Assembly: GCF_000332195.1 (NCBI RefSeq)
Contig: NZ_KB235922.1
Location: 4,313,322 to 4,377,321, forward strand
Direction of reading: 5' to 3'
Length of the DNA stretch: 64,000 nucleotides
Source: Pleurocapsa sp. PCC 7319
GTDB taxonomy: Bacteria; Cyanobacteriota; Cyanobacteriia; Cyanobacteriales; Xenococcaceae
The translations under genes were made by a program, and so were the position numbers. The notes below the pieces were generated by a model. That model saw only the letters and a list, made by a program, of their open reading frames with translations. It was not told the origin of the DNA and made no database searches. Positions 22,041-31,855 of the stretch are shown one piece after another. Each line of letters starts with the position of its first letter. Positions within the stretch are counted from its first letter, which is position 1.

Positions 22041-24263
22041 TCACTTTTGCTTAGATAAGCTATCCACCTTCTGGCGTATTTCAGGATTATATAACCGCAA
22101 ATAATTCCAATAATTGCCAAACACGCCCTCGACATAATCTTTTGTTTCGGCAAAGGGTATTTGTTCTACAAAGCGATCTTGGTCATTAATGCCATACCTT
22201 TCTAACCAGTTACTAACGTTACCTGTACCAGCATTGTAGCTAGCTACTGCGAGTAAGGAACTGTCATTGTAACGGTGATGATTGTGGGATAGATACCAAG
22301 TGCCAATTTTGATGTTGTCTTCAGGATTGGTAAGGGAATAATCTGGCAGTTTTATTTGATCGGCAACCCATTCAGCGGTAGGGGGGACAATTTGCATTAA
22401 ACCGATTGCACCTACAACCGAGTCGATTTCTGGATTGAAAGTAGATTCTTTCCGCATGACGGAAATGACCAGCAAGGGATTGATCTTTTCTTGTTTAGAG
22501 TATTTGAGGATTTTATCTTGGTATGGAAAAGGAAATAAACCATGCCAGTAGGCTGTAGTTTGGCGCAAAGTTTTCCATTGCTGTTTTTCTTGAGGGGTTT
22601 CTCGTTCGGATAAATCCCAGATTTGCTGCATACCCTCACTATATTGACCTAGGTGTAACTTCAGGATACCTTCAGTAAATTGTTCTTTAACTGTAAGCTG
22701 CTGATGTTGACTTATTTCAGATTGTAAAAGTAGCTGCGCATCCTGATATTGCCCCAGAAAATATAATTCTTGTAGAGCTTCTGAACCCATTGGTAGCGGA
22801 TTGTACGTTTCTGATAAATCCAGGGCGGGAGTTAACGGGCGTACTTGATTAAAATCACCTACGTCCCAACCTAACTTCACAGCCGAGCGCCATGCCCAAT
22901 AGGATTGAGGATAATGTCTAATCGTCTGAGTAAAAGCAGTTTGGGCTGCATCCTGTTTGCCGATTTCTGTGGCCCATTTTCCCGTCCAGTAGAGAGCCTT
23001 AGGAGCAAAATCTAGGTCTAGATAGGATTTAGACTTAACTAAGGGCTGCATCCATTGCCAAGCATCTTCTTTATTGCCGTTAGCAGCTAGTTTCTGGGCT
23101 GTTTTCCAGCGATATTCAACAGCAGTAGAGGAGTTGCTGTGTTGAGTTAATAATTTTTCTCGGGCTTGATTAGCTGCTTGATGCTTGCTAAATCGTTCAT
23201 GGACGATCGCCTTAGAAAGATAAGCTTGGGGTGCAACAGTGGGAAATTTAGCAATCGCCTTTTCTAAATATACGACCGCCTCATCACCACTAGAAATACT
23301 AGCTAAGTGAACCAACGCTTGTCCTGCTTCCCTGGCATCATGATATTCATTCAACAATCTTTGATAAGCTCGTCGGGCGGAGTCAATATTACCATTACGA
23401 TGAAACTCTCTCGCAGCGCGGAAGAGATTACGCGGTGTCGGAGCAGCATAAGAATAGGCATCGGCAGCTTTACGATGTTCTTCATCTCGCCAATAACCGT
23501 CGGCGATCGCTTCCCAATCTTCCGAACTTAATTCTCCCGGATATTCCAATACTAGGCGATCGCGAATTTGGTTCAAGTCTGACTCTCGACTATATTTAGC
23601 TAATAAAAGTAAGAGATCAAACTGGTCAGGATTTTGACTCAAACGTTGACGGGCAATGGCCTGGGTCAGAGGATGATCGGGAAATTCTTCAATTAACTTG
23701 GCTTCATGCTGAGATTTGTCACCATCTAACATCAAGAGAGCATTGGCAGCCAGGGGAGAATTAGGATAGGTTTCGATTAAATCTTGTAAAGTTTTCTGAG
23801 CAGCTTGGTCTTGTTGGTCTTGTTGATAAGCTTGGGCGGTCTTGAGCAGAATTTGTGGGCTTAGCAGAGCATAGTCTTGAGCCAATTCTTGCAGGTATTT
23901 TAAAGCCAGTTTTCCCTGTTGTTGCTGTAGCAGATCTGAGGCTAAGAGATAACGAGCCCGGTATTGGTCACGGAGGGTAATTGATGCCTGATTAGGAGCT
24001 AATTTCGTTCCAGTGGCGATCGCTTTTAGTTGCTCTGCTCTTGCTTTAGGAGCAAGGGAACGTACAGCTAACAAAGGAGATGTTGTTTTTGTCCGCTCCT
24101 GTTGTAATACCGATGGAAAAAACCAATGATGTTTTTTACTTTGCAGAGTTAATAAGCCTAAACTACCGACTAACACTAGCAATATTAATCGCTTGTTTGA
24201 CCAAAGTGAGGTTTTAGTGGGAGGTCTTTTGTCTTGTTTGGGTCGCAATTGGGATTCTAGCAT
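22041..24263 (-). CDS. Lytic transglycosylase, Slt70-like with TPR-type helical domain
   Basis: The protein has 740 residues from the ATG at 24263; a TTG at 24308 would add 15 residues. A membrane anchor/signal (RLILLVLVGSLGLLTL) near residue 28 is followed by a long helical repeat region. The SLT domain near the C-terminus carries the catalytic Glu in SVMRKESTFNPEID, then GAIGLMQIVPPTAEWVA and ASYNAGTGNVSNW. It cleaves peptidoglycan between MurNAc and GlcNAc in the periplasm. It is divergent from the gene at 24392. Confidence 0.9.
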   Translation of the reverse strand: MLESQLRPKQDKRPPTKTSLWSNKRLILLVLVGSLGLLTLQSKKHHWFFPSVLQQERTKTTSPLLAVRSLAPKARAEQLKAIATGTKLAPNQASITLRDQYRARYLLASDLLQQQQGKLALKYLQELAQDYALLSPQILLKTAQAYQQDQQDQAAQKTLQDLIETYPNSPLAANALLMLDGDKSQHEAKLIEEFPDHPLTQAIARQRLSQNPDQFDLLLLLAKYSRESDLNQIRDRLVLEYPGELSSEDWEAIADGYWRDEEHRKAADAYSYAAPTPRNLFRAAREFHRNGNIDSARRAYQRLLNEYHDAREAGQALVHLASISSGDEAVVYLEKAIAKFPTVAPQAYLSKAIVHERFSKHQAANQAREKLLTQHSNSSTAVEYRWKTAQKLAANGNKEDAWQWMQPLVKSKSYLDLDFAPKALYWTGKWATEIGKQDAAQTAFTQTIRHYPQSYWAWRSAVKLGWDVGDFNQVRPLTPALDLSETYNPLPMGSEALQELYFLGQYQDAQLLLQSEISQHQQLTVKEQFTEGILKLHLGQYSEGMQQIWDLSERETPQEKQQWKTLRQTTAYWHGLFPFPYQDKILKYSKQEKINPLLVISVMRKESTFNPEIDSVVGAIGLMQIVPPTAEWVADQIKLPDYSLTNPEDNIKIGTWYLSHNHHRYNDSSLLAVASYNAGTGNVSNWLERYGINDQDRFVEQIPFAETKDYVEGVFGNYWNYLRLYNPEIRQKVDSLSKQK

Positions 24264-24391
24264 GGTTATTTTGCCTGACTTATACCTTAAACTCTTGTTT
24301 GACGGCAAACAGTTAAGTATTGGAACTATGCTCCGTAGCTCTGCGTCAATTGGACATAATTAATCCTAAAAAAAAATATTTTTGCCTAGTT

Positions 24392-25102
24392 ATGTTTAAC
24401 GCAAAATACTCTAAAATCTCCACCTCTATTTTCATGACTCTCACTGTTTCCACAGCGATGATAGCAAGCCTTGCTAATATAACCCCTGTCAAAGCACAAC
24501 TGTTTCCCGATCAAAGACCAACTAGAGAAAGAGAATATGAGCCCCCTAGAGAACCTACTTACGATAATTACGAACGATCTATTAGTTCTAATACCGTTCC
24601 TAGAGGCTTTGTCATTCCCGTAGAATTTGAACAGGAAAAGATTTTAGTCACTCCAGAAGAAACTGTTCCCACGACCTTGCTTGTTGCTGCTAATATTCGC
24701 GATAATAGACGTAATACTCTCATTCCCTATGGCAGCGAGATTATCGGGCAAATTGAACCTAGCGAAGATGGTTCCGGTTCTTTCTTTAACGCTCAAGAAA
24801 TAGTCTTTCCCGATGGTACAACTCAGGATCTTGATGCTATCTCAGACGTGGTTACTCGTAGAGAAACTGTCAAAAAAGGAGCAAATGCCGGGGATATCCT
24901 CAAGGGTGCTGCCATTGGAGGCGCTGCAGCAACTGTATTAGCAGAAATATTTGGGGATATTGATGCTCTTGAAGTTCTTGGAGGTGCTGGTGCTGGTGCT
25001 GTAGCTGGACTACTGCTGGGAGGAAACGAAGTCGAACTTGTTTCCATTGACCCCAACAATGATTTAGACCTTACTCTGCAGGATGATTTATTTATACGTT
25101 GA
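24392..25102 (+). CDS. Exported glycine-zipper protein, TrbI-like middle domain
   Basis: The protein has 236 residues from ATG 24392; a TTG at 24320 is less likely. The signal peptide SIFMTLTVSTAMIASLANIT ends VKAQ. The middle (VTPEETVPTTLLVAANIRDN and LIPYGSEIIGQIEPS...GSFFNAQEIVFPDG) resembles the TrbI/VirB10-like barrel. The C-terminal third is a glycine zipper (ILKGAAIGGAAATVLAEI, GGAGAGAVAGLLLGG) that can insert in membranes. The role is unknown; no conjugation genes are nearby. Confidence 0.6.
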   Translation: MFNAKYSKISTSIFMTLTVSTAMIASLANITPVKAQLFPDQRPTREREYEPPREPTYDNYERSISSNTVPRGFVIPVEFEQEKILVTPEETVPTTLLVAANIRDNRRNTLIPYGSEIIGQIEPSEDGSGSFFNAQEIVFPDGTTQDLDAISDVVTRRETVKKGANAGDILKGAAIGGAAATVLAEIFGDIDALEVLGGAGAGAVAGLLLGGNEVELVSIDPNNDLDLTLQDDLFIR

Positions 25103-25388
25103 ATCTTAAGAAACTTTTTATTGTCTCTTAACATTTTGCAATATCATTTGGCGATTAGGCTTTGCCCGCCACCAAGAGTGATTGGCTTTGCCACTTAGCC
25201 ACGTACGACTAAGCAAAACTCGCCACCAAAGGCGATGGTACTTTGTCTAGGGTGAGCGAAATTTACGGTGGCAAAAATTTTTAATTGCCGTTACACGTTA
25301 CTTTTTACTTGTTACTTAAAGCGTCTCTATTATTTAACTCCCACGCCTTTTTTCGTTCACCCCTTTGTCCAGGCTCCGCAATCGCCGT
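25103..25388. repeat. Dispersed GC-rich repeats in intergenic DNA
   Basis: 25149-25290 contains GGCGATTAGGCTTTGCCCGC, CGCCACCAAAGGCGATGG and similar palindromic pieces, with ACTTTTTACTTGTTACTT near 25300. I see no gene. Confidence 0.65.
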
Positions 25389-26423
25389 TTAATTGAGTTG
25401 AAAAATGAACGTTACTAAATCACCTTTTCCTAGAGCAATGCGATCTCCGGGTCTTAGTCGATGACGATTGCCCCTCAGTAAAGGAGCATGATTAATATAA
25501 GTTCCGTTAGAACTACCTACATCTTCAATGTAATAAGCATCTCCCTCAATTCTAATATCAGCATGAACCCGAGATACAATTTCTGAGTCTGGAAAACCTG
25601 CTACATCAATATCTGGAGGGATTTGACCATTGGGTTTACCAATATGAACTACATCTAAATTAGGAGCTATTTCGATAGTCGTATTCGTTTGTAAATGAAG
25701 CAAGTTAGCTCTTTGGATCTGTAGTTGAGTAGCTCCAGACATAGTATTGACCGGGGCAAAAGTAGGTTCGGGTACTGGTGAACTGGAAGTTTCGGTCTGT
25801 ACTGGGGCGGAATCTGCTGAAGAGGAAAGCGGCTCAATTTCAACTTCTGGTTCTAGAGCTACGCCCGCTGGTTTGGATTCATCTAAATCTGGAGAATCTA
25901 ATTCCCAGGGCATATTAGTATTAGGTTGAGATTCGTTGACAGACTCGCTGTGAGACTTGTCAGAATTATCTAAGTCTGGAATCGATGAGGCAAAATTTAT
26001 AACTTCCGTTGACTCTATCTCCGGAACCTCATTGTCAACAAACTGGGTTTGCCCAATAGTCATGCCTTCTTCCTCATCGTCATCCCAAGGACTTTGGATG
26101 GGAGATGACATGGCAGTTTCAGGTAAGATATCAGGCTGTGCTTCAGATAAAGATATTTCTTCTGAAACAGATATTTCTTCTAAAGATTCTAAAGATACGT
26201 CTATATCTGGTAATGAGCCAACTACAGTCTCTTCGAGTGATGTAGTAGTTAAGGGATTTTCTGCTTGCAGATTAAAACCACATTGACCACAAAAAGTAGC
26301 ATCGGTTTGTACAGATGCTCCACAATTGGGGCAGCTAATAGTAGCTGGCAGGGGAGTATAACAATTTTCGCATTGCAATGAACCTTCTGGATTTTGATGA
26401 TTGCAACTAGGGCAAGTAATCAT
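25389..26423 (-). CDS. Zinc-ribbon and FHA domain protein
   Basis: The protein has 344 residues. The N-terminus has two CxxC-CxxC zinc ribbons (CPSCNHQNPEGSLQCENC and CPNCGASVQTDATFCGQC). A long acidic, Ser/Pro-rich linker follows (50-240). The C-terminal FHA domain has HIGKP, SRVHADIRIEGDAYYIEDVG and SSNGTYINHAPL. FHA domains bind phosphothreonine, so it probably works with Ser/Thr kinases such as the one ending at 55130. Confidence 0.9.
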   Translation of the reverse strand: MITCPSCNHQNPEGSLQCENCYTPLPATISCPNCGASVQTDATFCGQCGFNLQAENPLTTTSLEETVVGSLPDIDVSLESLEEISVSEEISLSEAQPDILPETAMSSPIQSPWDDDEEEGMTIGQTQFVDNEVPEIESTEVINFASSIPDLDNSDKSHSESVNESQPNTNMPWELDSPDLDESKPAGVALEPEVEIEPLSSSADSAPVQTETSSSPVPEPTFAPVNTMSGATQLQIQRANLLHLQTNTTIEIAPNLDVVHIGKPNGQIPPDIDVAGFPDSEIVSRVHADIRIEGDAYYIEDVGSSNGTYINHAPLLRGNRHRLRPGDRIALGKGDLVTFIFQLN

Positions 26424-26555
26424 AGGTATTTTTTAAACTAGCTATTATACTGCTACCTACATAGGTATTTTTTTACCTAACTATTTTACTGTTAGGCTTC
26501 TGGTTGTCAAAAATTAGTCGCTACGGAAATAATGCGAGCATATTTTCTGGCGTTT

Positions 26556-27272
26556 TTATAATTCTGCTCCTGCCGCTCGATCTAACAACCAAAATAGTTC
26601 TCCCTGGGATTGAATCAAACGAGAAGGATAGTTCATTGCGTCGGCTTGTTCGGCAAATACTTGTTTTAGAGCCGGACGTTTGTTCGCTCCTGCGACAACA
26701 AATAGAACGCAACGAGCCTGATTAATTAAAGGAACAGTAAAAGTGAGTCGAGGTTGACCATCCTTATTCCCCACAGTAACTAAGCGATCGCTTACTGTCA
26801 AAGCATCAGTGTGAGGAAACAAGGAGGCAGTATGTCCATCATCTCCCATACCTAGTAAAATTAAATCAAATACCGGTATTTCCCCCGTCTTGGTTTGGAA
26901 AAACTTTTGCAACTCAGCTTCATGTTTTTGGGCATCTTGAGCCGGATTTGCTGAGTTAGTATGCATAGGATGGATATTCTCGTCAGGAATCTCAATTTTA
27001 TCTAGCCAAGCTTGTCGTGCCATTAATTGATTGCTGTCTTGATGGGTAGCAGGAACATAACGTTCATCTCCCCAAAAAATATGTATTTTAGACCAGGGCA
27101 AAGCTTGACTGGAAAGGGCTTCATAAAGAGGTCTGGGGGTACTTCCACCCGATAGGGCAATAGTGAATCGATCTCTAGATTCAATCGCAGCTTGTAAACG
27201 GGATAAGATAATTTCTTGCGATCGTTCGATCAAAGCAACCTTATCGGCTACAACTTCAACAATTCTGTTCAT
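26556..27272 (-). CDS. pgl: 6-phosphogluconolactonase
   Basis: The protein has 238 residues from the ATG at 27272; an upstream TTG adds eight residues. FTIALSGGSTPRPLYEAL, IHIFWGDERYVPATHQDSN and DLILLGMGDDGHTASLFPHT are the three conserved segments of the DevB/Pgl family. It hydrolyses 6-phosphogluconolactone in the oxidative pentose phosphate pathway, which supplies NADPH in the dark. The gene is divergent from the DUF502 gene. Confidence 0.93.
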   Translation of the reverse strand: MNRIVEVVADKVALIERSQEIILSRLQAAIESRDRFTIALSGGSTPRPLYEALSSQALPWSKIHIFWGDERYVPATHQDSNQLMARQAWLDKIEIPDENIHPMHTNSANPAQDAQKHEAELQKFFQTKTGEIPVFDLILLGMGDDGHTASLFPHTDALTVSDRLVTVGNKDGQPRLTFTVPLINQARCVLFVVAGANKRPALKQVFAEQADAMNYPSRLIQSQGELFWLLDRAAGAEL

Positions 27273-27634
27273 AATAGTTGGCTTGTTGTCTTTCAAATCA
27301 ATAGAAGCATAATTTAACTCAATCCTAAAGCTCTAGGTTAGAAAAATTTCTAAAACTTAAGTATATTTAGGGATTATGCTTATTTCAAGCCGAGTTATCT
27401 TTGTAGGAATCTTTAGTCCGGATGAGATCTACAGTTTAGATCGGAACACAGTAAAAGTGTAGAATGTGAGATCACTATCGCTCTATAGTATAAATAACGC
27501 TTTATCCTAAAGCTTCATCCTACTTTTATACTTACTGGGCAAATGTCAATACTTGCAACAATTCTTTATAAGTCTTAAAACTTATATAGGAGCAAAATTA
27601 TTACAAATTCAGTTGTAAGGAGAGTAATCGCTCT
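27273..27634. other. Divergent promoter region between pgl and the DUF502 gene
   Basis: No gene is seen. The region is AT-rich with possible -10 boxes, for example TATAGT near 27484. Confidence 0.5.
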
Positions 27635-28372
27635 GTGCTGCAACGTTTAAAACAAGATTTAAAAAGCGACTTAATAGCTGGCTTATTGGTAGTAATTCCT
27701 TTAGCTACGACTATTTGGCTGTCCATTTCCATCGCCAAGTGGGCAATTGATTTGTTTACCCGTATACCCAAACAAATCAATCCTTTTGATGGCTTAAATC
27801 CGCTTTTGACCACTATACTCAATTTTTCCGTGGGATTAGCGGTTCCCCTGCTCAGTATTTTGCTCATCGGTTTGATGGCGCGGAATATCGTGGGGCGATG
27901 GTTACTGGATTTTGGAGAACAATTTCTGCAGGCTATCCCTTTGGCTGGTTCAGTGTATAAAACACTAAAACAGATCTTAGAGACTCTACTGGGCGATTCT
28001 AAAACCAAATTTAGACGTGTGGTCATAGTGGAGTATCCTCGCAAAGGAATATGGACTATGGGTTTTGTTACGGGAAAAGTCAGCCCTCCGCTACAGTCCC
28101 ATTTAGTTGAAGAGATGATCAGTGTCTTTATTCCTACAACCCCCAATCCAACTTCGGGATGGTATGCCATAGTTCCTCAAGAAGAGGCGATTGATATTGA
28201 TATTTCTATTGAAGATGCCTTTAAAGTACTAATTTCTGGGGGAATTGTTAGTCCGGAAACTCCGAATGTTAAACCTCCACTATCCAACCCTAAACCACGC
28301 AAGAAAATATCGATTGAAAATGCATTTACAGCCGAAAAATCGGGATTAATTCCCATCGAAGAAGAAAGTTAG
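27635..28372 (+). CDS. DUF502 membrane protein
   Basis: The protein has 245 residues and starts at GTG 27635. Two membrane segments (LIAGLLVVIPLATTIWLSIS and LAVPLLSILLIGLMA) flank a DUF502-typical loop. The signature LLGDSKTKFRRVVIVEYPRK and WTMGFVTG follows. The function is unknown. In cyanobacteria this gene is commonly found next to nusB, as here. The tail (about 195-245) is polar and variable. Confidence 0.88.
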   Translation: MLQRLKQDLKSDLIAGLLVVIPLATTIWLSISIAKWAIDLFTRIPKQINPFDGLNPLLTTILNFSVGLAVPLLSILLIGLMARNIVGRWLLDFGEQFLQAIPLAGSVYKTLKQILETLLGDSKTKFRRVVIVEYPRKGIWTMGFVTGKVSPPLQSHLVEEMISVFIPTTPNPTSGWYAIVPQEEAIDIDISIEDAFKVLISGGIVSPETPNVKPPLSNPKPRKKISIENAFTAEKSGLIPIEEES

Positions 28373-28549
28373 GGGTCAACGAAAGGATGAGGGATAAGGA
28401 GTCTTTTGCTACATGTATTTATCACTTATCCAATAAGGACGAAAGCCCTGGTAAATGTAGTGTAGGGGAAATAGGAAAAATCCGATACCTAAAAAATACC
28501 TAATACGTATTTCAGATCAAATAACTTTTTAACCCATATCAAACAGAAC

Positions 28550-29212
28550 ATGGCTCTCCGCAAACAACCCCGAAGCATTGCCCGAGAATTAGCGCTTTTA
28601 AGCATTAGTCAAATTAAAAATAAGAGGAAAAAACTCTCTGAAGAAGATTTAAATAGTCTTATTTTGACAGCTATTCGCACTTTGACGAGTGAAGTTCAAG
28701 ATAATTTGGAAGCTGCTTCGGCAGAGATTAAGCGAGGTCAAGAACGTCTTTTGAGTAGTGAAACCCGTGCTAGTGATTTAAACAGCGCGAAAGTAATGGT
28801 TCAAGATGCTCTGTCAGTTTCGCAAACAGCTGTTAATCGTTTGGGAATGGCTCTGGAATTTCCTGAATTTTTGCAACTTACCAACAAAGAACAGGTGAGG
28901 CAATATGCCACAGAGTTGATCGCTACAGTGTATGAGCATCGCCAAGAAATTGAACAATTGATTGAGGATGTGCTAGTAGCTTGGCAATTAAATCGTTTAC
29001 CCCAAATTGATCGGGATATTTTACGAATTGCCGTAGCTGAAATAGTTTATCTAGATATTCCTCAAAAAGTTGCTATCAACGAGTCGGTGGAGTTGGCAAA
29101 ACGTTACTCCGATGAAGATGGATTTAGATTTATTAATGGAGTTTTACGACGATTAAGCGATCGCCTTAAAGAGCAAGAAGGTCAGAAAAACAAATCGATA
29201 GTTGATAATTGA
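28550..29212 (+). CDS. nusB: Transcription antitermination factor NusB
   Basis: The protein has 220 residues, longer than the usual 140, as in other cyanobacteria. The N-terminus RSIARELALLSISQI and the C-terminal block (PQIDRDILRIAVAEIVYLDI, then KVAINESVELAKRYSDEDG and RFINGVLRRL) are the NusB signature. It binds boxA RNA with NusE in rRNA antitermination. The first 28 residues and an extra helical middle segment are lineage-specific. Confidence 0.93.
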   Translation: MALRKQPRSIARELALLSISQIKNKRKKLSEEDLNSLILTAIRTLTSEVQDNLEAASAEIKRGQERLLSSETRASDLNSAKVMVQDALSVSQTAVNRLGMALEFPEFLQLTNKEQVRQYATELIATVYEHRQEIEQLIEDVLVAWQLNRLPQIDRDILRIAVAEIVYLDIPQKVAINESVELAKRYSDEDGFRFINGVLRRLSDRLKEQEGQKNKSIVDN

Positions 29213-29384
29213 TGTGAGTTCGGAATTCGAAGTTAGGAGTTAGGAGTTATGTTTTTCTTAACGAAATAACTAATACTTTAGAGATCTAGAAATTAGAAAG
29301 TTTTAAATTTTCTTCCTTGTCTGCCTAATCTTCTGTCTCTCATTTCTATCTATCATTTCCAAGTTGACGACTAGTAGTTGCATT

Positions 29385-30380
29385 ATGAATAGCACTTTCC
29401 TAAATCTACAAGAAAGTATCAATACTCCGATGAGTATTGCACCGATGATGGATCGGACAGATCGTCATTATCGCTACTTTATGCGGCAGATTACTCGCCA
29501 TACTTTGCTCTATACCGAGATGATTACTAGCAAGGCGATAATTCACGGCGATCGCCACAAGCTGTTAGATTTTTCTCCGGAAGAGAAACCCTTAGTTCTG
29601 CAAATAGGAGGGGATAATCCAGAGCGATTAGCAGAATGTGCCAAAATTGGCGAAGATTGGGGTTATGATGCCATTAACTTAAATATCGGTTGTCCTAGTC
29701 CTCGGGTACAAAGCGGTAACTTTGGTGCTTGTTTAATGACGCAACCAAAATTAGTGGCGGCAGCGGTTTCGGCAATGAGCAAGGTTGTAAAGATTCCCGT
29801 AACGGTAAAACATCGCATTGGAGTTGATGAGAGCGATCGCTATGAGGACATGAGCAATTTTGTGCGGATTGTTTCTGAAGCTGGTTGTAGCAATTTTACT
29901 GTCCATGCTCGTAAAGCTTGGTTGCAGGGTTTAAGTCCTAAAGAAAATCGTAATATTCCTCCCTTGCGTTACGAAGATGTCTATCGGCTAAAACAAGAAT
30001 TTCCTGATTTATTTATCGAAATTAATGGGGGCATTACAACTCTAGAACAGAGCCAAACTCATCTTCAGTATGTTGATGCAGTAATGATTGGACGTGCTGC
30101 TTATGATCGTCCCTATATCTTTGCTGCAGTAGACAGGGATATTTACGGCGATGATGCGATCGTGCCCACTCGCCATCAGATTGTTGAAGCAATGCTACCG
30201 TACATTGACTATTGGGTTGCCAGGGGAACCAAACTCCATGCCATCAGCCGACATATGTTGCAGTTATTTGCCCAGAGACCTGGAACCAAAGCTTGGAAAC
30301 GTTATATTAGTAGCCATGCCTGCCAATCTGATGCAGATTCGCTCACTATTAGTAATGCTCTGGCCAAGGTTGGGAAATAG
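29385..30380 (+). CDS. dusA: tRNA-dihydrouridine synthase A
   Basis: The protein has 331 residues from ATG 29385. MSIAPMMDRTDRHYRYFMRQ, GGDNPERLAECAKIGEDWGY and INLNIGCPSPRVQSGNFGAC hold the FMN and tRNA contacts, with the catalytic Cys in GAC-LM. VTVKHRIGVDE and INGGITTLEQ complete the barrel. It reduces uridines 20/20a of tRNA. It stands alone with short repeats upstream (29217-29363). Confidence 0.93.
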   Translation: MNSTFLNLQESINTPMSIAPMMDRTDRHYRYFMRQITRHTLLYTEMITSKAIIHGDRHKLLDFSPEEKPLVLQIGGDNPERLAECAKIGEDWGYDAINLNIGCPSPRVQSGNFGACLMTQPKLVAAAVSAMSKVVKIPVTVKHRIGVDESDRYEDMSNFVRIVSEAGCSNFTVHARKAWLQGLSPKENRNIPPLRYEDVYRLKQEFPDLFIEINGGITTLEQSQTHLQYVDAVMIGRAAYDRPYIFAAVDRDIYGDDAIVPTRHQIVEAMLPYIDYWVARGTKLHAISRHMLQLFAQRPGTKAWKRYISSHACQSDADSLTISNALAKVGK

Positions 30381-30427
30381 GCAATAAAGCGATCTACAAT
30401 AATCTATCAATCTATGATAGATAAACA

Positions 30428-31837
30428 ATGGTAGATTTAAATCCCAGTGCCAGTTTTAGCTTAAGAATCGAATTAGAAATACCCAATCGTCCTGGTGCAT
30501 TGGCTTCAATTATGAGTACAATCGCTTCAGTGGGTGGTAACTTGGGCGATATTGTACTTCTGCAACGCAACCTGAAATACACTCAGCGAGAACTGATGGT
30601 CGATGCTGCCAGTAGTGAACAGGGCGATAAAATAATCGAAGCAATTAAAAGCCTACCCAGCGTCAAAGTAATTAGTTATAGCGATCGCACTTTTGCCATT
30701 CATGAGGGAGGCAAAATTTGTGTTGAAAGCAAACTACCTCTCCACTCCCAGTCAGACTTAGCCATGGCATACACCCCAGGAGTTGGTCGAATTTGCAGAG
30801 CGATCGCTGAAAAACCGGAGCAAGTTTATAATCTCACCATTAAAAGTAATACTGTTGCCGTGATCACCGATGGAAGTGCGGTCTTGGGTCTGGGTAACTT
30901 AGGTGCAGAAGCATCTTTACCCGTTATGGAAGGAAAAGCTTTGTTATTTAAAGAATTTGCCGGAATTGATGCTTTTCCAATTGCTCTTAATACTCAGAAT
31001 ACGGAAGAAATTATTAAGACTGTCAAACAGATTGCTCCTGTATTTGGAGGCGTAAACCTTGAAGATATCGCGGCTCCTCGTTGTTTTGAAATTGAGCAAA
31101 GATTAAGGAAAGAACTTGATATCCCAGTATTTCATGACGATCAGCATGGTACAGCCATTGTAGTTTTAGGGGCTCTGTATAATGCGCTTAAATTAGTCGG
31201 AAAAACTTTAAGTGAGGTTAAAATTGTGATTAATGGCGCGGGAGCAGCAGGAATTGCGATTGCTTCCCTTTTAAGTCAAGCAGGAGCCCATAATATAGTG
31301 ATTTGTGATTCACAAGGGATTATTTCCCGTCAACGAAAAAATCTAAATCCTGAAAAACAAAGATTTGCTGTGGAAGCTCAGGGAACTTTAGCTGATGCCA
31401 TGCAAAATGCTGATATCTTCCTTGGAGTTAGCGCGCCAGGGGTAGTGACACCAGAAATGGTACATTCTATGGCACAACAGCCAATATTATTTGCAATGGC
31501 AAATCCCATCCCAGAAATTCAGCCCGAACTAGTCTATGACGACGTAGCTGTAATGGCAACGGGGCGTAGTGACTATCCCAATCAGATAAATAATGTGTTA
31601 GCTTTTCCAGGAGTTTTTCGCGGTGCGTTAGATTGTCGAGCCTCAGCTATTACTACCAATATGTATTTAGAAGCAGCAAAATCCATTGCCGCCCTGGTAA
31701 ACGATGAAGATCTAGATCGAGAACATATTATTCCTTCGGTATTTGATCCTAGAATTGCAACAGCAGTTGCAGCAGCAGTATGTTTAGCGGCTGAAAAAGA
31801 TAATGTTGCCCGGAAAAAGCATCCAGTAAACAAATAA
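30428..31837 (+). CDS. ACT-domain malic enzyme
   Basis: The protein has 469 residues. Residues 9-85 form an ACT domain (LRIELEIPNRPGALASIMST). The malic enzyme core follows with AMAYTPGVGRIC, VITDGSAVLGLGNLGAEASL, PVFHDDQHGTAIVVLGAL and the nucleotide site VINGAGAAGIAIASLL. It decarboxylates malate to pyruvate with NAD(P). The fused ACT domain suggests allosteric control by a small ligand. A regular ribosome binding site is not clear. Confidence 0.9.
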   Translation: MVDLNPSASFSLRIELEIPNRPGALASIMSTIASVGGNLGDIVLLQRNLKYTQRELMVDAASSEQGDKIIEAIKSLPSVKVISYSDRTFAIHEGGKICVESKLPLHSQSDLAMAYTPGVGRICRAIAEKPEQVYNLTIKSNTVAVITDGSAVLGLGNLGAEASLPVMEGKALLFKEFAGIDAFPIALNTQNTEEIIKTVKQIAPVFGGVNLEDIAAPRCFEIEQRLRKELDIPVFHDDQHGTAIVVLGALYNALKLVGKTLSEVKIVINGAGAAGIAIASLLSQAGAHNIVICDSQGIISRQRKNLNPEKQRFAVEAQGTLADAMQNADIFLGVSAPGVVTPEMVHSMAQQPILFAMANPIPEIQPELVYDDVAVMATGRSDYPNQINNVLAFPGVFRGALDCRASAITTNMYLEAAKSIAALVNDEDLDREHIIPSVFDPRIATAVAAAVCLAAEKDNVARKKHPVNK

Positions 31838-31855
31838 TCTAGTTGTTGACTGACT